Part shown: in pieces, positions 1 to 10,500 of the stretch | How positions within the stretch are numbered: the stretch's first letter is position 1 | Layout of the letters: each line of letters starts with the position of its first letter | Assembly: GCF_002119425.1 (NCBI RefSeq) | Contig: NZ_MDSU01000011.1 | Location: 62,001 to 126,000, forward strand | DNA length: 64,000 bases | From: Desulfurella amilsii | GTDB lineage: Bacteria > Campylobacterota_A > Desulfurellia > Desulfurellales > Desulfurellaceae | Direction: 5' to 3' | Notes under the pieces: model-generated | Database searches by the model: none | Told to the model about the DNA's origin: nothing | The model's input: only the letters and a program-made list of their open reading frames with translations | Position numbers and translations under genes: made by a program

Positions 1-615
1 TTTATAAAGGCTATTTTTGAGCCTTATGTAAGTATCGATTGTTTAACGCCTGCTGAATACATTGGTAGCGTATTGAACTTGTTGCAGGAAAAAAGAGGGT
101 ATCAAAAGAACTTAAGCTACTTATCTTCTAATAGGTGTTTGATTACCTACGCTGCACCGCTATCTGAGATCATTATAAATTTTTACGATACGCTAAAATC
201 TATTACAAAGGGTTATGCTTCATTTAATTACGAATTTGAAGGCTACAAGAAATCAGATTTGGTTAAAATGATAATTATGATAAACAATGAGCCTATTGAT
301 AGTTTTTCGCAGATTATTCACAAGGACAAAGCTTATTATTACGCTCGTGATGTGCTTGCAAAACTAAAAGAGTTTGTGCCTAGGCAGTTGTTTGAAATAA
401 AACTGCAGGCAAAAGTTTCTGGCAAAATTATAGCAAAAGAAGAAATAAAGGCTTTAAGAAAAGATGTGCTTGCAAAATGCTACGGTGGTGATATAACACG
501 CAAAAGAAAGCTATTAGAAAAACAAAAGGAAGGCAAAAAAAAGCTTAAACAATTGGGAAAAGTTGCCATATCAAAAGAAGCTTTTATGAAGCTTCTAGAG
601 CCAGCAAAAAAATAA
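1..615 (+). CDS. lepA: Elongation factor 4 (LepA), C-terminal part
   Basis: C-terminal part of the ribosome back-translocase GTPase EF-4/LepA. The reading frame is open from base 1, so the gene is truncated by the window edge; the TTG at 73 is internal and not a start. The visible part covers the end of domain V (FEPYVSID, EYIGSVLNLLQEKRG, YEFEGYKKSDLVKM) and the LepA-specific C-terminal domain (YYARDVLAKLKEFVPRQLFEIKLQA, then the Lys-rich tRNA-contact tail with DITRKRKLLEKQKEGKKK). The G domain lies outside the window. lepB follows 12 bp downstream, the classic lepA-lepB order, so co-transcription is likely. Identification is firm. Confidence 0.96.
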   Translation, partial: FIKAIFEPYVSIDCLTPAEYIGSVLNLLQEKRGYQKNLSYLSSNRCLITYAAPLSEIIINFYDTLKSITKGYASFNYEFEGYKKSDLVKMIIMINNEPIDSFSQIIHKDKAYYYARDVLAKLKEFVPRQLFEIKLQAKVSGKIIAKEEIKALRKDVLAKCYGGDITRKRKLLEKQKEGKKKLKQLGKVAISKEAFMKLLEPAKK

Positions 616-627
616 AAGGGAGTTATT

Positions 628-1272
628 ATGTCAAAAAAATTTTGGGATTGGACAAAATCGATACTTATTGCATTAATTATTGCACTTTTTATTAGAACAT
701 TTTTTATTGAAGCTTTTAAAATTCCATCTGGTTCAATGGAGCCTACACTTTTGCCTGGTGATTATATACTTGTAAATAAAATATCCTATGGCATTAAAAT
801 ACCATTTACGCACGATTTTTTATGGAAAGGTAAAGACCCGAAAGTGGGTGATATTGTAGTTTTTAGGTATCCACCAGACCCTAGCGTGCATTTTATCAAG
901 CGATGTATGGGCGTACCAGGCGATACAGTGCAGATAATAAATAGGCAGGTTTATATAAATGACAAAAAAGTTAATGAACCTTATGCTTATTTTTCAAGCA
1001 CAACTATTTATCCAAGGAATACACAGATACCAGGTATAACAACACCTTATGGCTCAAGGGATAATTGGGGCCCTGTTAAAGTACCGCCGCACGAATACTT
1101 TATGATGGGTGACAATAGAGACAACTCGTATGACTCAAGATTTTGGGGTTTTGTGCCTCGCTATGATATTACTGGCGAGCCTTTTATTATTTATTTTTCA
1201 ATTTATGATTGGAAAGTCAATTTTAATAGAATCCTAAAAATAATCAATACAAATGCACAAGATGGCAGATAA
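628..1272 (+). CDS. lepB: Signal peptidase I
   Basis: Membrane-bound serine protease that removes signal peptides from Sec and Tat substrates on the outer face of the inner membrane. The 214-residue protein has one N-terminal membrane anchor (about residues 9-28), the catalytic serine in SGSMEPTL (Ser36), the general-base lysine in FIKRCMGVPGD (Lys91) and the conserved GDNRDNSYDSR box near residue 161. It is shorter than E. coli LepB and has a single membrane span, as in many non-enteric bacteria. An AAGGGAG ribosome site precedes the ATG. It overlaps the pgsA start by 20 bp, so translation may be coupled. Confidence 0.97.
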   Translation: MSKKFWDWTKSILIALIIALFIRTFFIEAFKIPSGSMEPTLLPGDYILVNKISYGIKIPFTHDFLWKGKDPKVGDIVVFRYPPDPSVHFIKRCMGVPGDTVQIINRQVYINDKKVNEPYAYFSSTTIYPRNTQIPGITTPYGSRDNWGPVKVPPHEYFMMGDNRDNSYDSRFWGFVPRYDITGEPFIIYFSIYDWKVNFNRILKIINTNAQDGR

Positions 1273-1822
1273 GTTTTTCAATGAAAAGATTATAAACTGG
1301 CCAAACAGTCTATCGTTTTTCAGGATTATACTCATTGCGCCTATAATTTATTTGCTTTTAAATGAATTTTATAAACAAGCATTTTTTGTGTTATTTATAG
1401 CATCAATAACGGACTTCTTAGATGGTTTTCTGGCAAGAAAATTAAATCAAACTACCCTAATAGGCAAGCTTCTTGACCCGCTTGCAGATAAAATTTTGAT
1501 TAATTATGCGTTTTTGCTTTTTACAATAAAAGGTAATATACCGCAGTTCTTGTGGATAACTGTTTTTTTTAAGGATACAATACTAATTGTAGGTAGTCTT
1601 GTAATTTTAACCTATAACAAAGAGAATGTTATTAAAAGCTCTTATGTAGGTAAATTTGCCACATTTTTCCAAATTTTACTTTTATTGTATGTTTTATTGG
1701 ATAAACTTTATATTTTGCAAAACGGAAAGCTCTTAAATGCTCTTGTGTATGTGACTTTTTTGTTTTCAATACTTGCCCTGTTGCATTATATAAAAAAAGC
1801 TTTATATTTAATCAAAACTTAG
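1253..1822 (+). CDS. pgsA: CDP-diacylglycerol-glycerol-3-phosphate phosphatidyltransferase
   Basis: Makes phosphatidylglycerol phosphate from CDP-diacylglycerol and glycerol-3-phosphate, the committed step to phosphatidylglycerol, in the inner membrane. The CDP-alcohol phosphotransferase signature D-x2-DG-x2-AR-x8-G-x3-D-x3-D is complete at residues 54-79 (DFLDGFLAR ... GKLLDPLAD). At 189 residues with about five hydrophobic segments it has the usual family size. The start overlaps lepB; ATG at 1262 is an equally possible in-frame start and neither has a clear ribosome site. Phosphatidylserine synthase belongs to the same superfamily, but NWPNSLSFFRI near the N-terminus is typical of PgsA. 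Confidence 0.93.
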   Translation: MHKMADKFFNEKIINWPNSLSFFRIILIAPIIYLLLNEFYKQAFFVLFIASITDFLDGFLARKLNQTTLIGKLLDPLADKILINYAFLLFTIKGNIPQFLWITVFFKDTILIVGSLVILTYNKENVIKSSYVGKFATFFQILLLLYVLLDKLYILQNGKLLNALVYVTFLFSILALLHYIKKALYLIKT

Positions 1823-1834
1823 TGGAGGTTTTCA

Positions 1835-2035
1835 ATGAAAAAAAATGTTGGCGGACTTGACCAAAAAATTAGATATGCAGTGGGTGCTGGCCTGATTCTT
1901 TGTGGTTTGTTTAAAAAGAAAGCGTTAATTGTTCCTGGGGCTATGGTTATTGCTACGGCAATATTGCAAAAATGCACATTGTATGATTTAATTGGTGTAA
2001 ATACCTATGAACAATCAAGCCAATCAGATAATTAG
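1835..2035 (+). CDS. DUF2892 family small membrane protein
   Basis: A 66-residue protein of the DUF2892 family (the membrane part of YgaP-like proteins). It opens with MKKNVGGLDQKIRYAVGAG, typical of the family, followed by two hydrophobic segments (about residues 16-27 and 31-44) and the conserved C(T/P)LYDLIGVNT tail. The family has no assigned enzymatic function when it stands alone. A GTGGAGG ribosome site lies just upstream of the ATG. The gene sits 12 bp after pgsA, and its 3' end overlaps the next gene by 29 bp, so it belongs to the lepA-lepB-pgsA transcription unit. Confidence 0.85.
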   Translation: MKKNVGGLDQKIRYAVGAGLILCGLFKKKALIVPGAMVIATAILQKCTLYDLIGVNTYEQSSQSDN

Positions 2036-3107
2036 AAAAATTTTAAAAAACAATATGGGCCTAAAGCCCAACGAAAGGTGTTTGGTATTTACCGATCTGC
2101 TAAACGAAGAAGTTGATGAAAAGCAAAAATTACGCAGGAAAAAACTTCCTTTAATTGCTAAGGCTTTTTTCGAAGAAGCAAGCTCAATTGCAAAAGCATT
2201 GTATTTTGAGTATCTCTCATTGGGCTCACCTGCAAATGAGCCGCCTTTTGAGTTGTGGGAGATTGCTTTTGGCAAACCTTGCACAAAAGAGTTTGAACAC
2301 TTAAAAGGCAAGATACTAGCCAAAACTCTAAGCAATGAAGAAAAAATTTTTATAGAAAGCGCAGTCAAGCAAAAAAATGAATCTGTTGATGTTGTAGTTG
2401 CCTTGCCAAACTACTCAACAAGCCATACTTTTTTTAGAAAGCTTTTAACAAATACTTGTGGCGCAAGGTTTGCTAGTATGCCTTTGTTTGACGAAGATAT
2501 GCTGTTTGGCCCTTTAAGCATAGACTTAGAAGGATTAAAAGATAACACGCTTAGGGTATATGAAGTTGTAAAAGGCGCTAATATTATAAAAATTAACGCT
2601 AAAAACGCTACACAAATAGAATTCAACATCGAAGGTAGAGAGTTTTTAGCCGACTATGGTCTTTTGGATAAACCGGGTAGTTTTGGCAACTTGCCAGCTG
2701 GTGAGGTATTTATTGCACCAAACGAAGGCAAGACGAATGGTTATTTTGTTGCTGAATTTGGTCCCACATTTAAATTTAATAATAATTTGTGTTTTGTTAT
2801 TAAAGATGGCTATGTAAGAGAAATCATAGGTAGTGATAATTACGCACATACACTTGAAGGCATAATTAAAAAGTATCCCCAAGCAGCCAATATAGCTGAG
2901 CTTGGCATTGGTACAAATAAAAAAGCAAAAGATCCGCTTAATATACTCGAAGCCGAAAAAATTTACAAAACAATTCACATGGCTTTGGGAGATAACTCTT
3001 CTTTTGGCGGAGAAGTATGCGTACCGTTTCATCAAGATTTTGTACTGTTTGAACCAAATGTTATTATTATAAAAGATAATAAATCTGAATATTTGAACTT
3101 TGACTAA
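2007..3107 (+). CDS. M29-family-type aminopeptidase
   Basis: Probable cytosolic metallo-aminopeptidase of the peptidase M29 (AmpS/AmpT/PepS) type, releasing N-terminal residues from peptides. Of 366 residues, the C-terminal half carries the recognisable core: NLPAGEVFIAP, AELGIGTN (metal-ligand Glu), LEAEKIYKTIHMALGDN (Glu and His ligands), FGG, and a final H-x-D (FHQDFVLF). The N-terminal half is divergent and short compared with the usual ~410 residues. The start lies inside the DUF2892 gene (29-bp overlap), suggesting translational coupling. Family placement is good; substrate preference cannot be read from sequence. Confidence 0.8.
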   Translation: MNNQANQIIRKILKNNMGLKPNERCLVFTDLLNEEVDEKQKLRRKKLPLIAKAFFEEASSIAKALYFEYLSLGSPANEPPFELWEIAFGKPCTKEFEHLKGKILAKTLSNEEKIFIESAVKQKNESVDVVVALPNYSTSHTFFRKLLTNTCGARFASMPLFDEDMLFGPLSIDLEGLKDNTLRVYEVVKGANIIKINAKNATQIEFNIEGREFLADYGLLDKPGSFGNLPAGEVFIAPNEGKTNGYFVAEFGPTFKFNNNLCFVIKDGYVREIIGSDNYAHTLEGIIKKYPQAANIAELGIGTNKKAKDPLNILEAEKIYKTIHMALGDNSSFGGEVCVPFHQDFVLFEPNVIIIKDNKSEYLNFD

Positions 3108-3132
3108 CACAAAATAAACAAGTGGAGGATGT

Positions 3133-4818
3133 ATGAGTTTTAAAACAAAAATGGTTTTATACGGTATATTAAGTGTTTTGATTTTTGTTGGTTTGTTTGG
3201 CATATATGCGATTTATTGGAATTTAAATTTAGAAAAAAATGAAATTAACTCAACAAAAGACTTAATTATTACTTATAACAAAAAAAATCTTGTTTCTCTT
3301 GTAGATTCTGCATCTTCTATGATTCAGCGCCCTTACGAAAGGTATAAAAAAGGCGAGTTGAGCTTTGATGAGGCTAAAACCATTGCCCTAGACTGGGTTA
3401 GAAGGGTAAAGTATGGCAACGATAACTATATATTTGTTGTAAGTAAAGACGGCACACTGCTTGCCGATAATACTGATCCTTCTTTGGAAGGTAAAAATGT
3501 TTTAGACTTTAAAGATGCCAATAGTAAATACATTTTTAGAGACATGATATCCACCGCTTTAAAAAATGGCTCTGGTTATGTGTCGTATATGTTTAAAAAT
3601 CCTGCTACTAATAAGGTTGATGAAAAACTTACATATGTTAAATATGACAAAGATTTTGGTTTTATATTAGGTACAGGCTTTTACCTTTCCAGTTTAAATA
3701 AGGACTTACAAGAACAAAGAAGCTTGATAATCAAGGATATGATTTCTTCTATGATCGTTTCTGCTATCATTGTAGTGTTTATTATTATTGTAGTAGCACT
3801 AATTGGTATATGGCTTGCAAAGAAACTTATAGCACCCCTAAATAGAATAAACTCCACTGTCTCCACACTTGCTAAAGGCGGAGGTGATTTAACTATTGTA
3901 CTGCCCAAGCAGTCAAATGATGAGTTTGGTGAGCTCACAGATCACTTAAACAAATTTATCTCTACGCTTAAAGGTATAGTGCAAGAGATACTATCAGAAG
4001 CTACAGAGGTTCAATCTTCCACAAACTCACTTGCATCATCTGCAGCTCAAATCTCTGCATCCAGTGAGCAGGTCTCATCAAACACAAAAGAGATATCACA
4101 TGCAACAGAAGATACAGCAAACGCCCTATCCGGCATAGCCCGCTCTACAGAAGACATAAGGGTATCATCCGATGAAGCAAAAGAGATTACAGACAAGATG
4201 GTAAAAGAAATCCAGCTCAATGTAGAAGCAATCCGAGAGCTATCCAATTCTATCTCAGAAGCAAGTCTTGATGTAAATGACCTTGGAGAAGCTTCAAAGA
4301 AAGTAGGAGACATTCTAAAGATAATAAACGATATAACAGATCAGATAAACCTCCTTGCGCTGAACGCTGCCATTGAAGCGGCCCGTGCAGGTGAGCACGG
4401 CAGAGGCTTTGCAGTAGTTGCAGATGAGATCAGAAAGCTTGCAGAAAAAACACAAAAAGCTACAGACGAAGTGGCAGCAATCATAAAATCCATACAGGAA
4501 AAAACTTCAAAAGTAGTAAGCGTTATGAATCAAACCCAATCAGATACACAACAAAAAGCAGATGCCATTGCCCAAACTCAAGACAGTGTCCAGACAGTAT
4601 CAGATAAAATCGCCAATGTTTCAGATCAGGTAAACTCCCTGTCTGCTGCAACACAGGAGCTTTCTTCTACAGTCTCAGAGCTTGAGATGCAGGTAAAAGA
4701 AATCAGCAAAGCTCAAGAAGAAAATGCAAAGGCAGTAGAGTCTATCTCAGCTAATGCCCAAAACCTAAAGACAATATCTGATGGTCTGTTATCTGTTGTA
4801 GGTAAGTTTAAGACTTGA
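3133..4818 (+). CDS. Methyl-accepting chemotaxis protein with single Cache sensor
   Basis: Chemoreceptor signalling to CheA/CheW. Order: TM1 (about residues 7-27); periplasmic sCache_2-type domain (about 30-190: [44 protein letters not shown]); TM2 (about 204-232); HAMP linker ([21 protein letters not shown]); then the cytoplasmic signalling coiled coil with the hairpin tip ([22 protein letters not shown]). No C-terminal CheR-binding pentapeptide is seen. The ligand is unknown; sCache_2 receptors often bind small organic acids. G+C rises sharply in the signalling half, 55% over 4381-4440 by hand count. A GTGGAGG ribosome site precedes the ATG. Confidence 0.95.
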   Translation: MSFKTKMVLYGILSVLIFVGLFGIYAIYWNLNLEKNEINSTKDLIITYNKKNLVSLVDSASSMIQRPYERYKKGELSFDEAKTIALDWVRRVKYGNDNYIFVVSKDGTLLADNTDPSLEGKNVLDFKDANSKYIFRDMISTALKNGSGYVSYMFKNPATNKVDEKLTYVKYDKDFGFILGTGFYLSSLNKDLQEQRSLIIKDMISSMIVSAIIVVFIIIVVALIGIWLAKKLIAPLNRINSTVSTLAKGGGDLTIVLPKQSNDEFGELTDHLNKFISTLKGIVQEILSEATEVQSSTNSLASSAAQISASSEQVSSNTKEISHATEDTANALSGIARSTEDIRVSSDEAKEITDKMVKEIQLNVEAIRELSNSISEASLDVNDLGEASKKVGDILKIINDITDQINLLALNAAIEAARAGEHGRGFAVVADEIRKLAEKTQKATDEVAAIIKSIQEKTSKVVSVMNQTQSDTQQKADAIAQTQDSVQTVSDKIANVSDQVNSLSAATQELSSTVSELEMQVKEISKAQEENAKAVESISANAQNLKTISDGLLSVVGKFKT

Positions 4819-4821
4819 AAA

Positions 4822-4843
4822 AAAGCCCCTTTTTAGGGGCTTT
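4822..4843 (+). terminator. Rho-independent terminator after the chemoreceptor
   Basis: A 9-bp perfect stem (AAAGCCCCT / AGGGGCTTT) with a TTTT loop starts 4 bp after the chemoreceptor stop. The U-tract after the stem is short, so it may work in both directions, serving the convergent LysE-type gene as well. Confidence 0.75.
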
Positions 4844-4900
4844 AGCCCTATGATTAGACTATTTTAGGATAGGACAGGGTGTGGCCTTAGTTATTTAAAT

Positions 4901-5551
4901 TTAAATCAATACATGAAGTGATCTAATTAAAAAATATAGGCCAAAAACAAGCAAAGCGATACCTAATCCGATATTAATGCGCTTTTCAATTTTTTCGGAC
5001 AAAAATTTTTTCGCCCATTTTAGTATAAAAGTTAGTGTTACTAAGTAGCTAGCAATACCTAAACCGCCTGCAAGTAAAAAAATTACTTTTTCTATAGTAT
5101 TAAAACTTACAATTAGTCCTATATCCTTTTGTATTTGATATACTGCAAGCCACCAAAAGATCATCATTGGATTTGTAACAGCCAAAGAAAAACCCGTAAT
5201 AAAAGAAACCTTTAAGTTTTTTATTATATCGCATTGAGCCGAAACAGAAAATGTTTTTTTATAGTGCAAGAGTGTATATATACCCAGTATAAATAAAATT
5301 ATACTGGCACCAAGCCAAAAAATTGACATTACAAATTCACTTTTTAAAAAAGGTGCTATGCCAAAAAAAGCTATAAAACCATACATCGTGTCAGATATAG
5401 CAGAACCAAGCGCAATCATCAATGCTGCCTTTGTTAAGTTAGCAAACGAGCGTTTAGCAATCTCTATTTGTGTGGCCCCCACAGGCATAGCTGTAAAATA
5501 TCCCATTATATAAATAGCAATCAACGATAATATAAATTTTAAATCATGCAT
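4901..5551 (-). CDS. LysE family transporter
   Basis: Inner-membrane protein of the LysE/RhtB superfamily, exporters of amino acids and related solutes. The 216 residues form about six hydrophobic helices. The N-terminal PVGATQIEIAKRS after helix 1 and FSLAVTNPMMIFWW before helix 4 match the family's conserved PGP-x-N and NP regions. It is the last gene of a three-gene minus-strand unit (PAP2 phosphatase, GT9 glycosyltransferase, LysE) and overlaps the GT9 stop by 8 bp. The substrate cannot be inferred. Confidence 0.85.
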   Translation of the reverse strand: MHDLKFILSLIAIYIMGYFTAMPVGATQIEIAKRSFANLTKAALMIALGSAISDTMYGFIAFFGIAPFLKSEFVMSIFWLGASIILFILGIYTLLHYKKTFSVSAQCDIIKNLKVSFITGFSLAVTNPMMIFWWLAVYQIQKDIGLIVSFNTIEKVIFLLAGGLGIASYLVTLTFILKWAKKFLSEKIEKRINIGLGIALLVFGLYFLIRSLHVLI

Positions 5552-6890
5552 CTAAACCCAAATATGCTTTTATATCCGAAACGATATCTTGATAATTTAT
5601 ACCATAAAAACAGCGCACATTTTTGCATTTTTTTGCTGCTTTGTTTATGCAAGTGATATTTTTGCAAGGACTATTTGAGATATATGCTTTTGACAAAGCA
5701 TTTTGCGATGACTTTAAAAAATTCTTTTTTTGAGAGTCATAGGCATAAATTACAGCAGGTGTTGCGCCAAAAATAGAAAAAATGGCGGTTTCATTCCTTA
5801 ATGGATTACCAGATTCATCAAATTTATAGCATGAAGCAATGTGTAGACCGCCTGTATCTGAACTGACAAAGCAGTCGCAAAAATCAATAAAAGAAGCATA
5901 AGTATCTATAGGCAAAGTCTTATTAAGCAATATGATATGCTGTTTATTTTTAATCAAATTGTATATTTTTTCTTGCAGATTTTTTTGAGAAAAAGAAGCG
6001 CTTAGAACAATAGAAACATTTTTAAGATTGCTTAGTTGCTCTAATATACGAAGTTGCAATTCAATGGGTGCAAGTGTATATATAGATGTTGCATCTATGT
6101 TGAAGAAAATTGTTTTATGATTTTTGGGTATTTTGTCGTGCATTTTTTTTGCTTCTTGCACAGAATATGACGATAAATACAGGTAGTTTTTTTCAAAAGC
6201 TAGCCCAGTGTTAAAGATTTTGTTTAAATAAGTGTGTATTGCATATGTGACGTGCGCTATAGCGCTTTGATTAAAATAATTATTTGCTACATAAATCGAT
6301 AATCCCATATAGTTTATAAAATTTTTACCATTTATAGACTGTCTGTTTAAAAAAGGGCAAAAATTTAGGATTAAATCATAATTGTTTTGACTTATAGTAT
6401 TATTTAGGTAGTTTCTTTCGTCTGTGCTTACAAAATTAGCTCTCTCAAATATTGGAAATGCATTTGAGATATTTGGGTTATGTTTAATTAGCGCGTATGC
6501 AGTTTTATTGATTACATAATCAACTTGATTTGCCCCAATGTTTTTTAAAAAAAATACAGCTGCTTGAATATTAACTGCATCTCCGATATTTAAATCAGAA
6601 ATCACCAGCACTTTGTTTAATGGAGATTTTTGGACTATACGGTGGTATTTTTTTAGCTGAATATTTAACAAAATGCTATTTGCAAAAAAATATTTAACTG
6701 TCTTGTTGGTAAAAATGCGTCCAACATTTGGTAAGATATCTGTTAAGTATGAAGTAAAATTAGCAAACAGATTTGCAGCATTGAATCTTTGATTTAAGAA
6801 AAAAAGTACCTTTACCAAGATTGATCGTACTTGCTCTAATAAGTAGCTTATGCGAGAAAGGTAATTTTTTAGCATATATTCTTTTATCAT
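5544..6890 (-). CDS. Glycosyltransferase family 9 (heptosyltransferase-like)
   Basis: Probable glycosyltransferase of the GT9/heptosyltransferase family, adding sugars to the lipopolysaccharide core on the cytoplasmic face. The 448-residue protein has the first Rossmann half near residue 93 (VLVISDLNIGDAVNIQAAVFFLK) and the nucleotide-sugar half with VSSDTGGLHIAS near 350. A Cys-rich tail (SPCKNITC ... KKCKNVRCF) resembles that of other GT9 enzymes. The N-terminal ~85 residues are an unusual addition before the core. It overlaps the PAP2 gene by 4 bp (ATGA) and LysE by 8 bp. The acceptor sugar is unknown. Confidence 0.8.
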   Translation of the reverse strand: MIKEYMLKNYLSRISYLLEQVRSILVKVLFFLNQRFNAANLFANFTSYLTDILPNVGRIFTNKTVKYFFANSILLNIQLKKYHRIVQKSPLNKVLVISDLNIGDAVNIQAAVFFLKNIGANQVDYVINKTAYALIKHNPNISNAFPIFERANFVSTDERNYLNNTISQNNYDLILNFCPFLNRQSINGKNFINYMGLSIYVANNYFNQSAIAHVTYAIHTYLNKIFNTGLAFEKNYLYLSSYSVQEAKKMHDKIPKNHKTIFFNIDATSIYTLAPIELQLRILEQLSNLKNVSIVLSASFSQKNLQEKIYNLIKNKQHIILLNKTLPIDTYASFIDFCDCFVSSDTGGLHIASCYKFDESGNPLRNETAIFSIFGATPAVIYAYDSQKKNFLKSSQNALSKAYISNSPCKNITCINKAAKKCKNVRCFYGINYQDIVSDIKAYLGLDA

Positions 6891-7456
6891 GTTTTTAGTC
6901 CTAGTGCCGTAAATATTTTAATTTGCAGTTTGATTAAAAATTTGCTTAACTCTTCAAAATAGGCAAAAAAGGCATTAAATAAAACCAAGGCCACAATTGC
7001 CACAAAAAAAGACCCAATAATATCAAACGGAAAATGCACACCCACAAATACCCTTGCAAAACCTGTAATTAAAGCAAAAACAAAGCTTACTATTGATAGG
7101 AGTTTTTCCTTTGAGTACCAAAAACCAAACGATACAGCAAATGCAAGCGTCGCATGATCGCTGGGGAAAGATGAATCTTTTGCGTGATAAATCAAAAGAT
7201 TGCCAAGACCTTCAACAAAAGGTCTTGGATGATAATAAAAAAGCCCTATCGCGTAATTTATAAATAGCCCAATTAATGCAATATAAAACGCATTTAACGC
7301 TTGCTTTTTGTGGTTTAAAAGATATACAACTACCAGTAAAATTGCGTACAAATAAGGTGAATAAAGTGCTGTAAATATGCAAAGAGCATTTAAAATCCCA
7401 ATATTTAACAATGATAAATTATTAATTGCTAAAAAAATCTGCTCATTGATGTTCAT
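6887..7456 (-). CDS. PAP2-superfamily membrane phosphatase
   Basis: PAP2-type integral membrane phosphatase of 189 residues, possibly an undecaprenyl-diphosphatase (BcrC-like) or lipid phosphatase. Motif C2 (SFPSDHA) and motif C3 (ARVFVGVHFPFDI, with R-x5-H-x3-D) are intact. In motif C1 (YYHPRPF) the usual lysine seven residues before the Arg is absent. Five to six hydrophobic helices are present. I chose the ATG at 7456 because AAAGGTGG lies just upstream; a GTG at 7483 would add nine residues without a ribosome site. First gene of the unit with GT9 and LysE, which hints at a role in envelope lipid or LPS metabolism. Confidence 0.82.
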   Translation of the reverse strand: MNINEQIFLAINNLSLLNIGILNALCIFTALYSPYLYAILLVVVYLLNHKKQALNAFYIALIGLFINYAIGLFYYHPRPFVEGLGNLLIYHAKDSSFPSDHATLAFAVSFGFWYSKEKLLSIVSFVFALITGFARVFVGVHFPFDIIGSFFVAIVALVLFNAFFAYFEELSKFLIKLQIKIFTALGLKT

Positions 7457-7545
7457 AGCACCACCTTTATATTCGTAAACCACCTTATTTAATACTAATA
7501 ATACGGTGTTACGAATAGCTTACACAAAAATGATATATTATTAAT

Positions 7546-10500
7546 TTACTCTAACTCAATAATTAAGTCTTGTCCTTCTATTTGCTCGCCTTCTTTTAGC
7601 AGTATATTTTTTACTTTGCCTTCCTTTAAGCTTACGATTTTTGTTTCCATTTTCATAGCTTCTGTAATGCACACAGGCTGGTTTTTATTAACAAAATCAC
7701 CCTCCCTTACAAGCATTTTTGAGATTTTTCCAGGCATTGTGGCAATTATATGATTTGAATTTGATTTGTCGCCTTTGAGGTTTTGCTTTAGAGCTGCTTG
7801 CAGGCTTAAGTCTTTTATTGTAACAAACCTTGACTCTCCATTTACTTCAAATGTAAGCGTTCTTTGACCTTTAGAGTCAGCTTCGCCAATGGCTATTAGT
7901 TTTACAAAAATGGTTTTCCCTTCTTCTAAATTTATTATTGTTTCTTCGCCTACATTTAAAGGAAAGAAAAAGTCCTTTGTGGATAATACCCACACATCCC
8001 CGTACTCTTTATTAAAGTTAAAATAATCTTCAATGACTTTGCCATAGAGAGCATAGGAAACAACTTCTCTAAACTCTACATCAGAGCCAATGATGCTTTT
8101 AAGTGCTTCTTGGGCTAGGTTAAGGTTATATTCAGTCAAAATCTCACCTGGTCTTACAGCAAGTGGCGTTTCACCTTTTAGGACTTTTTGTTGAAGTTTT
8201 CTATCAAAGCCACCGTAGGGTTGACCTAAATAGCCTTTAAAGAAGTCCACTACGCTTTGCGGGAGGGATAACTTGTCTGCATTATTTTTAAAATCCTCTA
8301 TAGTTAAATTATTTCTTACTAAAAATAACGCTAAATCGCCCACTACTTTCGAAGAAGGTGTAACTTTAATAAGGTTTCCCAGCGCTTCATTGACCTGTTT
8401 GTACATTTTCTTTATATCATCCCACCTATCAAGTAGCCCCAGACTTGTTACTTGTGGTTTTAAGTTGCTGTACTGGCCGCCTGGTATTTCATGCTCATAT
8501 ACTTCCGCTGTGGGAGATTTAAGTCCGCTTTCAAACATAAAGTAATATGGTCTGACCTTTTCAAAATAATTGGCCACTGTATCTAAATCTTCCTGGTTTA
8601 GACTTGATTGGTGCGGTGTGTTTTTTAGTGCAGCAACAATAGAGTTTAGTGATGGTTGACTGGTTAGGCCGCTCATAGAGCTAACTGCAGCATCTACTAT
8701 TTTTACACCAGCTTCAATTGCGCTATAGACAGAACTTTCTGCGTTTCCAGAGGTATTGTGCGTGTGAAAATGCAAAGGAACACCCACTTCTTCACTTAGT
8801 GTTTTAAATAGAACTTTGGCTGCATATGGTTTTAACAGTCCAGCCATGTCTTTTATTGCAATGATGTCAGCACCCATTTTTTCTAATTTTTTAGCTAGAT
8901 CCACATAGTAAGATAGGGTGTATTTATTATTTTTTGGCGATAATACATCGTCTGTGTAGGAGATTGCCGCCTCGCATATCCTATCTAATTTTTTTACCTC
9001 TTCCATAGCAATAGCCATCTGGTCAGTCCAGTTGAAGCAATCAAAGATTCTAAACACATCTATACCGCTACCGACTGCTTCTTTAATAAATGCTTTAACG
9101 ACATTGTCTGGGTAATTAGTGTAGCCTACAGCATTTGCGCCCCTAAGCAGCATTTGAAAAGGTATATTTGGAATTCTTTGGCGCAACATATCCAGCCTTT
9201 CCCATGGATCTTCTTTTAAAAATCTATAGCAGACATCAAATGTTGCGCCTCCCCACATCTCAATGGAAAATAGTTTGTTCATTCTTTTTGCAACAAAATC
9301 TGATATTTCAAGCAAATCTTTTGTTCGCATCCTTGTTGCAAGCAAAGATTGATGGGCATCTCTAAAGGTGGTATCAGTAAACAATACTTCTTTTGATTCT
9401 TTTATTTTTTGAATAAAAATTTCTGGTCCCTGCCTTAGCAAAATATCCCTTAAGCCTTCAAGTTTAGTACTTTGCGCTTTAGGTTTAACAATTGTGGGAA
9501 ATACTACATTTTTTGCTTCCCCATTTGGTTTATTGACTATATTGTTTCCCAAAAATCTAAGCAATTTGCTTATTCTATCCCTTGGTTTTTCGAAATTAAA
9601 TATTTCTGGGTGAGTTTCTAAAAAATGTACATTAAAGTCACCTTTCAAAAAGTCTTTGTTTGAGACGAGGTTTTCTAAGAATCTTAAGTTGTTTTTTATA
9701 CCGCGAATCCTAAATTCTCTAAGTGCCCTGTGCATTTTTTTGGCTGCTTCTTCAAATGTTAAACCAAAAGCTGTAATTTTTACAAGGAGCGAATCGTAAA
9801 AAGGTGTAATAAGTGCACCCGTATATGCGCTTGCTGCGTCAAGCCTTATCCCAAACCCCGCTGGTGACCTATAAGCTTCAATTTTTCCTGTATCTGGAAA
9901 AAAGTTGTTTTGAGGGTCTTCAGTAGTGATACGGCACTGAAAAGCACAACCTTTTTTTGCAATTTTATCTTGTGGGCCTATAAAATCCAAAAGCGATTGG
10001 TCACTTGCAATTTTTATTTGGGATTGAACAATATCAATGCTTGTTATTATTTCAGTTACTGTATGTTCTACTTGCAATCTTGGGTTTACTTCTAAAAAGT
10101 AATAGTGCTGTTTTTCTTCATCTACTAAATACTCAAAAGTAGCAGCATTGTATAATTTTGTTTCTTTGGCAAATTTTATGGAATCTGCATATATTGATTG
10201 TAAAATATCTTGAGGTATGTTTAGTGAAGGTGCAATTTCTACCACTTTTTGATGTCTACGCTGAATGGAGCAATCTCTTTCAAACAAGTGCACATAATTT
10301 CCAAATTTGTCGCCCAAAATCTGTACTTCTATGTGCTTGGGGTTTTTGACTAATTTTTCAGCTATAATTTCGTCGCTGCCAAAAGCTTTTAGGCTTTCAG
10401 ACTTTGCCATTAGGTACTCTGATTCTAGGTCTTGGAGGGTTTCTACTACCCTGATGCCTCTGCCGCCACCGCCTTTTGTGGCTTTTATTAAGATAGGATA

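Noticed and set aside
2646-3203. A 185-residue open frame opposite the aminopeptidase
   Set aside because: It runs across the end of one real gene and the start of the next, is rich in Phe/Ile/Tyr/Cys as antisense frames of AT-rich DNA are, and has no ribosome site.
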